Assembly (NCBI GenBank): GCA_022340845.1
Contig: JAJDNG010000047.1
Coordinates: 1-39,393, forward strand
Direction: 5' to 3'
DNA length: 39,393 bases
From: Gammaproteobacteria bacterium
GTDB taxonomy: Bacteria; Pseudomonadota; Gammaproteobacteria; SZUA-152
In this document: piece by piece, positions 1-8,422 of the stretch
How the letters are laid out: each line of letters opens with the position of its first letter
How positions within the stretch are numbered: the stretch's first letter is position 1
Made by a program: the position numbers and the translations under genes
Notes under the pieces: generated by a model
Seen by the model: the letters and a program-made list of their open reading frames with translations, nothing else
What the model was told of the DNA's origin: nothing
Database searches by the model: none

Positions 1-425
1 AGTACCATGTCCGTGGCCAGATGCGGTGAGGGCATGCCGCATATTTTCCGGCCTACCAAATCCCGATGTGTTTTTATCGAGCGATATTCCTTACTCGATA
101 CCAAATAGAATTGCAAAGCACCTGGTAGACTGGCCACCGGAACATGATTCAAATGTTTAATGCGCCAGGCGTTGAAATGCGGACCGTCAAAAATAATGTC
201 GTATTCGTCATTACGCATTTTTTTTGCGTACTCTAACCAGTTGCTGGGCTGCTCGTAGACCACATTTTCACCCAACACTTCAGTGAGTTTCTGCACTAAC
301 GGACCATACAATTTGATGCCTCGCATTTCGGCCTCGCGTGGCGGAGCGGAAAATATATAATCCGCACTCGCCGACGGAATGTTTACTGCCAGTAGTGCAA
401 GAAAAATGATTGCATTAGATTTCAT
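1..425 (-). CDS. Periplasmic substrate-binding protein, PhnD/phosphonate-like family (truncated by window edge)
   Basis: Manual minus-strand translation from ATG at 425: MKSNAIIFLALLAVNIPSASADYIFSAPPREAEMRGIKLYGPLVQKLTEVLGENVVYEQPSNWLEYAKKMRNDEYDIIFDGPHFNAWRIKHLNHVPVASLPGALQFYLVSSKEY...; open to the window edge with no stop. Signal peptide followed by a PhnD-like SBP fold signature. Not in the supplied ORF track because it runs off the window. Confidence 0.75.
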   Translation of the reverse strand, partial: MKSNAIIFLALLAVNIPSASADYIFSAPPREAEMRGIKLYGPLVQKLTEVLGENVVYEQPSNWLEYAKKMRNDEYDIIFDGPHFNAWRIKHLNHVPVASLPGALQFYLVSSKEYRSIKTHRDLVGRKICGMPSPHLATDMV

Positions 426-450
426 GTGAATCGCCCCGAATACCAATTAT

Positions 451-510
451 TATAATGAATCTATATCGTTATAAAACGATTCCTCTCTCGAGGAATAAAT
501 TCATTCTATA
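451..510 (-). promoter_or_regulatory. Candidate structured 5' leader (three-way junction) upstream of the PhnD-like gene
   Basis: Perfect nested inverted repeats: outer AATGAAT(454-460)/ATTCATT(499-505); hairpin ATCGTT-ATAA-AACGAT (465-480); hairpin TCCTC-TCTC-GAGGA (481-494). Read on the minus strand the second hairpin has a GAGA (GNRA) loop closed by C-G. Confidence 0.45.
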
Positions 511-721
511 TGATTAGTAATTAAAATATCAGGGATATCCACTGCCATTCGGCTCTATTTCAAAATTTGTAATATTCGACCCGGCTGCTATATCGGAAAA
601 AAATATAGAAAAACACTGATAGAGCGCTTTTCCCTAGTGTGGTGCCCTACACTAGCAACACCCTCCCGGCCGAAGCTTGCCCACAACGGTGTATGCCTAA
701 CATGGTTTATTTACGCTGTGA

Positions 722-826
722 CTACGTTGGTATTACGCCGACCCTACGGTTGGAATACTTACGTAGTTGAGCGGCCATTGCAAACCCAAACAATAATGCC
801 AGATACCACCAGGACAGGGCGCCGCC
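722..826 (-). other. GlyGly-CTERM-like C-terminal sorting tail of the S8 protease
   Basis: C-terminus ...KKGGALSWWYLALLFGFAMAAQLRKYSNRR...: Gly-Gly, one transmembrane helix, basic cluster. Confidence 0.55.
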
Positions 827-2650
827 TTTTTTCTCCTCCACTTTCACGGTAGCCATGGCACTGATCTGATTGTTATAACCGACGGTAAGCTGGGTATCAC
901 CGGCTTGTTTCGCGGCGATTGTTGCTTGCACCTGACCTTGCTCATCAGTTTTTACGCTAGTTGGCTGCACAGATGCCTTAGCACTGTCTGCTATAGTAAA
1001 GTTTATAGTTTGATCTTTCTCCGGAACGCCTTGTTTTAGCAATGTAGCGGTCAATGTCGTTGATTCTTCTTCTTTCAATGCGATATTGGATTTGGATAGA
1101 CTGAGCGTATATCCTTGGTTGATCGCCACTTGCGCATTGAGCAGTCCCGCGCCGCAGGGCTTAGGACATTGCGTGGCATTTCTGGGTATCGCAGCGGACT
1201 TAAGCCGGCTTTCCACTTGCGCTGGGGTCAGCCCCGGATTGCTTGCCAGCAACAGCGCCGCCACGCCTGCCACATGAGGGGCCGCCATGGAAGTACCATT
1301 GTAAAAAGCATAACCGCCTTGCACCATACTCAACACACCGTCCGGGTTGCCATCGTTATCGGTATCGGCCGATACGTCACCGCCGGGGGCCAGAATATCC
1401 ACCTTAGTCCCGTAGTTGGAATAACGTGTCACTAAGTTGCCATTGCGGTCAGCCGCAGCGACACTCACCACGTTGTCACATCCCGCCGGTACAAACCCGG
1501 CGGCATCTTGCGCGTCATTGCCCGCGGCAACCACCACGGTGGCGCCTTGCCCCACAGCGTCGTTTATGGCCGCTTGAGTGGCCGGGCTGCTCGAACAAGG
1601 AATCGCGCCGCCTAAACTTAAATTAATGACTTTTGCCGGATTGGTATTCTGTGGCACGCCGTTGACCGCTATTCCCGCTGCCCAGCGGATGGCGTCGTTG
1701 ATATCCACCATAGTACCGCCGCATTTGCCCAACGCCCTTACTGGCAATACTTTAACGTGCCAATTCACTCCGGCAACACCACTGTTGTTGTCGGTTTTAC
1801 CCACGCCAACGGTCCCTGCCACATGACTACCATGCCAGCTACTGGGCAGCGCCGGACTGCCGGGGTAACATTCGTCCGCGGCGATGGCATCACCGCTGTC
1901 AGTGGCATCGTTGTCCCGTCCATCGCCGTCGTTGCCAGTGAATGAATCGGTTATCATGTCATAGCCGGATATCAAATTTGCTGAGCCGCTAATATCGGGA
2001 TGGGTTTTTAAAATGCCGGTATCGATGATGGCGACCACCACCGAATCGTTACCTTGATTGGCCTCCCAAACCTTGGGCAGGTTTATGCCGCCCGGCGCTT
2101 CGCCTGGATCACTGCCGTTGTTAAAATAATGCCACTGCAACGGATAACCTGGGTCGTTGGGTGTGGCGCTGATTTGGTAAATATAGTTAGGCTGGGCGTA
2201 TTTGACTCCGGGTTTTTGTTTCAATGCTGCTATGGTGTCCAAAGTGCGCTGTTTATAATCCGTGACGGACATGGCGCTTAGATTGGGTGGTTGGATTTTG
2301 TAGATGATTTCTCCGCCCGAAGTTTTTGCCTGTTTGGTTGTGAGATGCAACTGGGACAATGCATTGGCTGACATAATGCGGGCCGTATCGCCGGCGTCTT
2401 CCATCTTGACCACAATTTCACCGGGAACGAACCGTTGCTCCAGACGTTTTTCCAACATTAATTTAACAGTATCTTTGGGTACAGACACGATGGGCACTGG
2501 CTTGGCGGCAGGTTTTTCGTCAGCCATAAGGTGGCCGATGCCTGTCAGCCCAAAGGCTAGAATTGCAACAGATGCGATTTTTGTCATTTTATTCAAGACC
2601 AATCCCTCCATGTGGTGTCTACCATAGAAATGCCACTTTCGACGTGGCAC
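722..2650 (-). CDS. S8 (subtilisin-like) serine protease with C-terminal Big-1-like domain and membrane tail
   Basis: Catalytic motifs VVAIIDTGI (Asp), SSWHGSHVAGTVG (His), YNGTSMAAPHVAG (Ser); Ig-like/Big-1-like segment near the C-terminus; signal peptide at MTKIASVAILAFGLTGIGHLMA suggests the real start is downstream of the ORF start. Confidence 0.92.
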   Translation of the reverse strand: MPRRKWHFYGRHHMEGLVLNKMTKIASVAILAFGLTGIGHLMADEKPAAKPVPIVSVPKDTVKLMLEKRLEQRFVPGEIVVKMEDAGDTARIMSANALSQLHLTTKQAKTSGGEIIYKIQPPNLSAMSVTDYKQRTLDTIAALKQKPGVKYAQPNYIYQISATPNDPGYPLQWHYFNNGSDPGEAPGGINLPKVWEANQGNDSVVVAIIDTGILKTHPDISGSANLISGYDMITDSFTGNDGDGRDNDATDSGDAIAADECYPGSPALPSSWHGSHVAGTVGVGKTDNNSGVAGVNWHVKVLPVRALGKCGGTMVDINDAIRWAAGIAVNGVPQNTNPAKVINLSLGGAIPCSSSPATQAAINDAVGQGATVVVAAGNDAQDAAGFVPAGCDNVVSVAAADRNGNLVTRYSNYGTKVDILAPGGDVSADTDNDGNPDGVLSMVQGGYAFYNGTSMAAPHVAGVAALLLASNPGLTPAQVESRLKSAAIPRNATQCPKPCGAGLLNAQVAINQGYTLSLSKSNIALKEEESTTLTATLLKQGVPEKDQTINFTIADSAKASVQPTSVKTDEQGQVQATIAAKQAGDTQLTVGYNNQISAMATVKVEEKKGGALSWWYLALLFGFAMAAQLRKYSNRRVGVIPT

Positions 2651-2847
2651 TGTATTTTCACTGATTAAAAAAGTTTGGGTAATTTAAACAACTATTTGAG
2701 TAACAAAAAAATCCAAGGGGCAACAATTCCTATCGCTTAACCACGGTGGCCGCTCTCAATAGACGTGCCTCTACCACAACCCAATCCGGCCCCTGGTGCG
2801 CCTCGCTGCTCCTGCCTGCAGATTACAAGAATTTTCTATAATTTTCA

Positions 2848-2868
2848 ATTGGTTACAAACCAACCAAT
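2848..2868. promoter_or_regulatory. Inverted repeat upstream of the NarX-like gene
   Basis: ATTGGTT-ACAAACC-AACCAAT, perfect 7-bp arms, about 155 bp upstream of the kinase start. Confidence 0.3.
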
Positions 2869-3023
2869 AAAATTGAGTTATTCTAACAAACCACGATTAC
2901 TAACCCGCTACAACGCAAATTTTGTTACTATTAACTGGTTACATGTTAGCCATACTAATGAACGAATTTCCCTGCCCGCCGGTCTTATAGTGGACGAGCA
3001 AAATGAGTTAGCCATATTGAATT

Positions 3024-4628
3024 ATGATTCGTGCGAAATATGAAATTGTAAATCCAGCTACCGGCATTGTAGTCGTACTGGTATGCATTCCGATATGCGG
3101 TTACCTTATGGTTCAGTGGCCGGCATACCGCATGGTTTTTTATGGATTGCAAGTTGCGGTGGTATGCCTGGGAATCTATTTGCTGATCCTCAAACAAGCT
3201 CACATCAAAACCCATGTTCTCATTCCATTGGCCCATTTGCGCGACTGGGCAGTGAAAATGCGCCGTGGCAATTTATCCGCACAAATGCCGGTGCCGGATA
3301 AAGGGGAGTTATCCGAGTTGGCCCGCGATATCAACGATTTGGGCGAATCCTTGCGCTCATTGAGCCGGGACATGGACCTAAAAGTGCGCGAACAAACCCA
3401 GCGCCTGCAGAAGAAAAACACCTCACTGGAAATTCTCTATGATGTCGCCGCCAGTAGTAACACGGCCCGGGATATAAACGAGTTGCTGGTGCGCTATCTG
3501 GAGACCATGGCAAATATACTCGACGCTCATGCCGGTACGGTCCGGTTGGTCAACGACGATGATTATATGTATTTGATCGGCAGCACGGGCATTGACAATC
3601 CCGTTGCGGAAAAAGAACGTAGCGTACCGATTGAGCGTTGCCTATGTGCACAGACCTATCCGCAACGGGTGATCAGTTGCAAAAACAAGCGGTTTTTATG
3701 CGGTAATTTGCTCTACAGTTCCTTGCCCTACGGGGACAAAACCTACGCCATCGCCATCCCTTTGCTCTATCGCAATCGTACCTTGGGAATTTATAATTTA
3801 TTTGTCGAAGACGAAAAAACCATCAACAATCCTGATATTGTCAATATTCTCACCAATATCGGGCAACATCTCAGCCTGGCCATCGAAAAAGCCCGCCTGG
3901 ATGATGAATCCAAGCGCCTGACCATTATGCAGGAGCGAACCATGTTAGCCCATGAACTGCATGATTCGTTGGCGCAAACCCTGGCCAGTTTGCGCTTCCG
4001 GGTCAGCTTGTTAAGCCAGACCTTGCATCAGGGAGACCATCAAAACGCCCTGCAAGAGGTCATCCAGTTAAAAAACGGTCTGGATGAAGCCAATACCGAG
4101 CTGCGCGAACTGTTAGCCCACTTCCGGGTACGCATGGACGAACGCGGCTTGATTCCGGCGACGGAAAACCTGGTGGAACGATTTAAGAAGGAAAGCGATA
4201 TTGCGGTGTTTTTTCAAACCGACTGTTCTCAATTGAAATTACCGCCACTGGTGGAAGTACAGGTGCTCCATATTATCCAGGAATCGCTGACCAATATACG
4301 CAAACACAGCCAGGCGGAGAACGTACGTGTTTTGATCCGCTGCGACGACGAAGACCGTTATCACGTGTTAATTGAAGACGATGGTATTGGCATCGAGTCC
4401 ACCACCATAGAGGGTCAGCCCGGGGAACACGTCGGACTGAGCATTATGAAGGAAAGAGCCCGACGCATCGGTGGTGAACTGATCATTGAAACCGAACCCG
4501 GAGAAGGCACGCGGGTCGAGTTTGATATAAACTGTGCCAACCCCAATGTACAGGCGGATTTGGAACCATTCAAGTACACCCGGACTCTACCGGAAACCAT
4601 AATTAGCGGAAAAATCACGACTCGATGA
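3024..4628 (+). CDS. NarX/NarQ-like sensor histidine kinase (HAMP, GAF-like module, HisKA_3, HATPase)
   Basis: Two N-terminal TM segments, HAMP, H-box LAHELHDSLAQTLASLRFR (HisKA_3), HATPase motifs VLHIIQESLTNIRKHS and VLIEDDGIGIE; followed by a NarL-type regulator with 4-bp overlap. Confidence 0.9.
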   Translation: MIRAKYEIVNPATGIVVVLVCIPICGYLMVQWPAYRMVFYGLQVAVVCLGIYLLILKQAHIKTHVLIPLAHLRDWAVKMRRGNLSAQMPVPDKGELSELARDINDLGESLRSLSRDMDLKVREQTQRLQKKNTSLEILYDVAASSNTARDINELLVRYLETMANILDAHAGTVRLVNDDDYMYLIGSTGIDNPVAEKERSVPIERCLCAQTYPQRVISCKNKRFLCGNLLYSSLPYGDKTYAIAIPLLYRNRTLGIYNLFVEDEKTINNPDIVNILTNIGQHLSLAIEKARLDDESKRLTIMQERTMLAHELHDSLAQTLASLRFRVSLLSQTLHQGDHQNALQEVIQLKNGLDEANTELRELLAHFRVRMDERGLIPATENLVERFKKESDIAVFFQTDCSQLKLPPLVEVQVLHIIQESLTNIRKHSQAENVRVLIRCDDEDRYHVLIEDDGIGIESTTIEGQPGEHVGLSIMKERARRIGGELIIETEPGEGTRVEFDINCANPNVQADLEPFKYTRTLPETIISGKITTR

Positions 4629-5278
4629 AAGTACTGTTAATCGATGATCACACCTTGTTTCGCCTGGGCCTGAAGGGACTCCTGGAGCGCAGCAGTATCG
4701 AAGTGGTGGGCGCCGCCAGCACCGGGCAGGAAGGGCTGCAAAAGGCCCGTGAATTGTCACCGGATGTGATCTTATTGGATATGCGCATGCCGGATATGGA
4801 CGGCCTGCAAGTATTGGGTAGATTGCGCGAACAAGGGGTCACAGTGCCCATAACCATACTCACTACCAGCGAAGAAGAACGGGACTTGGTGGAATGCCTG
4901 CGCGCCGGAGCACAAGGGTATTTATTAAAAGATATGGACCCGGAAGAATTGGTGGCCGCGCTGCGAAAAATCGTCGCCGGCGAATCAGTGGTGGCTCCCC
5001 AACTGGCCAGCGCATTAGCGAAAGCGTTGCAACAAAAATCTTCCACCCCGGCCCTGCCGGAAACCCCGTTGTCGGAACTGACACCGCGGGAGCGGGAAAT
5101 TATCTCCCATTTGGCCGAAGGTCAAAGCAACAAAGCCATTGCACGAGATCTGGGTATTTCAGATGGCACCGTAAAATTGCATGTTAAAGCCATATTGCGA
5201 AAACTCAACGTACGCTCTCGCGTGGAAGCGGCGGTAATCGCCGTAGAACAAGGACTGGGCAAGAAACTGTCCAGATAG
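4625..5278 (+). CDS. NarL/FixJ-family response regulator (REC + LuxR-type HTH)
   Basis: REC motifs LLIDDH, VILLDMRMPDMDG, K in LLKDM; HTH LTPREREIISHLAEGQSNKAIARDLGISDGTVKLHVKAILRKLNVRSR; ATGA overlap with the kinase. Confidence 0.95.
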   Translation: MKVLLIDDHTLFRLGLKGLLERSSIEVVGAASTGQEGLQKARELSPDVILLDMRMPDMDGLQVLGRLREQGVTVPITILTTSEEERDLVECLRAGAQGYLLKDMDPEELVAALRKIVAGESVVAPQLASALAKALQQKSSTPALPETPLSELTPREREIISHLAEGQSNKAIARDLGISDGTVKLHVKAILRKLNVRSRVEAAVIAVEQGLGKKLSR

Positions 5279-5340
5279 CCCCTATATCGTTAACCATTAC
5301 GCCGTATCAAATACACCTTATCGCCAACACCAAGACAATC

Positions 5341-5808
5341 ATGAAAACGTTTAAAGAATTAATCAATGAATGTTTACAATGTGTCACGGAGGTTTTTCCC
5401 TGGGACTTGCAGGAAGAAATCGATCAAGGCAAGCCGCCACTGATCGTGGACGTGCGTGAGCCTTATGAATTTGAAGTGGCACACATTAAAAACTCCTTCA
5501 ATGTGCCGCGGGGCATTTTGGAAACCGCCTGCGAATACGAGTACGAAGAAACCATTCCCGAACTGGTCAGCGCCCGTGACCGGGAGATCGTCGTGGTATG
5601 CCGTTCCGGCAACCGCAGTGTGATGGCTGCGGCTGTCATGCAGCAATTGGGATTCCAAAAGGTGCGTTCGCTAAAAACCGGTTTGCGCGGCTGGAACGAC
5701 GCCGAACAGGAACTGATAGACCAACAAGGTCGGCCGGTGGATGTGGACGAAACGGAACACTATTTCACGCCCAATCTCAGACCTGAGCAATTAAAACCAA
5801 AAACTTAA
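5341..5808 (+). CDS. Rhodanese-like domain protein
   Basis: Rhodanese features LIVDVREPYEFEVAHIKNSFNVPRG and active-site loop VVVCRSGNRSVMAA. Confidence 0.93.
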   Translation: MKTFKELINECLQCVTEVFPWDLQEEIDQGKPPLIVDVREPYEFEVAHIKNSFNVPRGILETACEYEYEETIPELVSARDREIVVVCRSGNRSVMAAAVMQQLGFQKVRSLKTGLRGWNDAEQELIDQQGRPVDVDETEHYFTPNLRPEQLKPKT

Positions 5809-5821
5809 ATTATTCAATTAG

Positions 5822-5855
5822 TTATCATCATACTGTCGATGCAGTAATGTGATAA
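5822..5855. repeat. Imperfect stem-loop downstream of the rhodanese gene
   Basis: TTATCATCATACTG-TCGATG-CAGTAATGTGATAA; arms pair over 13 bp with one single-nucleotide bulge on each side. Confidence 0.4.
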
Positions 5856-6022
5856 TTGTGTGATATTTTCATTCTATGCTTAACTTACTGCAGAGTGGGT
5901 TTTCCCATGCTGTGGCATGCATTACTGAACTCTAGACAGTTAACCGCTGGACAGATAACTGCAGGAAAAGACCCGCCAACCATTGAACAAGCACACCCTA
6001 TTCAGTTCGTAGAAGTGAAACC

Positions 6023-6742
6023 ATGAAACACGTTTTAGTCATAGAAGATAATCCCGATATCGCCAAACTGGTCAGCCTGCATTTACAAGACATCGGCGCC
6101 AGCGTGCAAACCGCGCACAACGGCAGCGAAGGGTATCAAATCGCCAACGATAAACATTTCGATTTGGTGGTGTTGGATTTAATGCTTCCGGGCATGGATG
6201 GGATCGAAATCTGCAAACGCCTGCGCGCCAAAACCGATTACACGCCAATCCTCATGCTCACGGCCAAGAGTACGGAACTCGACCGCATCCTGGGGCTGGA
6301 AATCGGTGCCGATGATTACTTAACCAAACCTTTCAGCGTGCGCGAACTCATGGCCCGGGTCAAAGCAATATTCCGCCGGGTGGATTCGCTGACATCTGAC
6401 ATCGCCGCTGACGTGCAGAACAAAGAAGCGCACAACGAGCACACCTTGCAGGTTGGCGATTTATGTATTGATTTGAATAAACATCAAGTCATGCTGGACA
6501 ACCGCACCATCGAACTCACCGCCAAAGAATTCGATCTGTTGGTCCACTTTGCCAAACGCCCGGGACAGGTATTCACCCGCAATCAATTGCTCGATAGTGT
6601 GTGGGGTTATGGGCACGATGGTTATGAACACACCGTAAACTCCCACATCAATCGGTTGCGAGCCAAAATCGAAAAAGACCCTGGCAATCCGCAATTCATA
6701 CTGACAGTATGGGGCGTCGGTTATAAGTTCGCCGAGCGTTAG
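6023..6742 (+). CDS. OmpR/PhoB-family response regulator
   Basis: REC motifs VIEDN, LVVLDLMLPGMDG, MLTAKS, TKPFSVREL; winged-helix C-terminus ELTAKEFDLLVHFAKRPGQVFTRNQLLDSVWGY...TVNSHINRLRAKIE. Confidence 0.95.
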   Translation: MKHVLVIEDNPDIAKLVSLHLQDIGASVQTAHNGSEGYQIANDKHFDLVVLDLMLPGMDGIEICKRLRAKTDYTPILMLTAKSTELDRILGLEIGADDYLTKPFSVRELMARVKAIFRRVDSLTSDIAADVQNKEAHNEHTLQVGDLCIDLNKHQVMLDNRTIELTAKEFDLLVHFAKRPGQVFTRNQLLDSVWGYGHDGYEHTVNSHINRLRAKIEKDPGNPQFILTVWGVGYKFAER

Positions 6743-6747
6743 TCGTC

Positions 6748-8226
6748 ATGCTCAATACCTTATATAAAAAACTGACCGCGATATTATTTATCGTATTGTG
6801 CCTGGTAGGATCGGTGGTTTTTGCTCTGGTGTTGTACGCTACCGATATGTATCAACAGGAAGTCACCCAAAGGCTTAATAAAGATCTGGCCACGCAAATT
6901 CTTACCGAAAACCTGTTATTAAAAGACGGCCAGGTCGATCAGCAAGCGCTAAAACAAGTTATCCACATGTTAATGGTCATCAATCCCAGTATTGAGGTCT
7001 ATTTACTGGACACCCAGGGAAAAATACTGGCTTACTCCGCGCCCCAAGGAAAAGTAAAAAGGCAATTCGTCAATATCGAACCGGTCAAACAATTTGTCAC
7101 CACCCCGAAACGGTTACCATACTTCGGTGATGATCCACGCGATTTCGATCGGGAAAAAATATTTTCCGCAGCGGCCATTACCGGCGACAAAGGCGTTGCA
7201 GGGTACGTCTATGTGATTCTTGCCGGCGAAGCGGTGGACAGCGCAGCGGCGATGATTAAAGAAAGCTACATACTGCGCTATAGTCTCGCGGGTCTGGTGT
7301 CCAGTTTGGTCATCGCCATGTTATTCGGATTAATTATGTTTTCATTTACCACCCGGAGAATCACCCGGCTCTCCAATGCCATGACGGCCTTCGTCGCGGG
7401 GAATGACGACCCACAACCGAACCGCTATCCGGCCACACCCGTCATTCGCGATGAAGTGGATCAATTGGGTAGTAATTTTAACCGTATGGCCGAACGTATC
7501 GAACAGCAAATGAATGAGTTGAAACAAAACGATGCCAAGCGTCGCGAACTTATCGCCAACGTCTCCCATGACTTGCGCACGCCATTAACGTCTTTGCATG
7601 GCTATATAGAAACCTTATTGATGAAGGAAAGCCAATTAAGCGAAGAAGAACGCCGCGACTATTTAAAAACCGCCGCCAACCACAGCCAGCAATTGAGCCG
7701 GTTAATCGACGAACTGTTTGAATTGGCCAAACTCGATTCAGTGGAGACATTGTTAAACATCGAACCATTCTCATTGGCCGAACTGGCCCAAGATGTCGCC
7801 CACAGTTTCAAATTGGCGGCGGACAAAAACCACATTACCCTCAAAACGGAATTTGGCAGCAACGTACCATTTGCGTATGGCGATATTGCCCTGATCCAGC
7901 GAGTTCTGGAAAATCTTATAGAAAACGCCATGCGCCACACCCCGCAAGGTGGAGAAATTTCCCTGTCTTTATCGGCAAAAAATGAAAACATCATCGTGAG
8001 CATCTCGGATACCGGTTGTGGTATTAAAAAAGAAGACGTGCCCCATATATTCGATCGCTTTTACCGCGCCACCAAAAGCCGCGAAAACGGTGACTTTCAC
8101 TCCGGTTTGGGACTGGCCATTGTAAAACGCATCGTGTCGTTGCACGGCAGCGATATCCAAGCCGACAGCGAATTAGACAAAGGCACGACGTTCACTTTCC
8201 AATTAGCCACGTCCACACGGCATTGA
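6748..8226 (+). CDS. HAMP-domain sensor histidine kinase, partner of the upstream OmpR-type regulator
   Basis: Two TM segments, HAMP, H-box NVSHDLRTPLTSLHGYIETLL, N-box VLENLIENAMRHTP, G-boxes SDTGCGIKKEDVPHIFDRFYR and GLGLAIVKRIV; starts 5 nt after the regulator stop. Confidence 0.95.
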   Translation: MLNTLYKKLTAILFIVLCLVGSVVFALVLYATDMYQQEVTQRLNKDLATQILTENLLLKDGQVDQQALKQVIHMLMVINPSIEVYLLDTQGKILAYSAPQGKVKRQFVNIEPVKQFVTTPKRLPYFGDDPRDFDREKIFSAAAITGDKGVAGYVYVILAGEAVDSAAAMIKESYILRYSLAGLVSSLVIAMLFGLIMFSFTTRRITRLSNAMTAFVAGNDDPQPNRYPATPVIRDEVDQLGSNFNRMAERIEQQMNELKQNDAKRRELIANVSHDLRTPLTSLHGYIETLLMKESQLSEEERRDYLKTAANHSQQLSRLIDELFELAKLDSVETLLNIEPFSLAELAQDVAHSFKLAADKNHITLKTEFGSNVPFAYGDIALIQRVLENLIENAMRHTPQGGEISLSLSAKNENIIVSISDTGCGIKKEDVPHIFDRFYRATKSRENGDFHSGLGLAIVKRIVSLHGSDIQADSELDKGTTFTFQLATSTRH

Positions 8227-8422
8227 CCGGCGTCCTCCGCGGAATATATTTGAATATATTGACGTCAATCATTAACAACCCGATCGTTTATTGGAATAAT
8301 TCCCAACCGAGCCAGCAGGAACCGACACAGTGTGGTCGATATATTCGCAAAACCACAGTGATTCGGACCTATTCAGAAATTAACCGGCTGCCTGTCGTTA
8401 GATTGATGACTTCTGTGCACGA

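Noticed and set aside
1115-2627. Multiple plus-strand ORFs across the S8 protease
   Set aside because: Antisense to a protease with all catalytic motifs intact.
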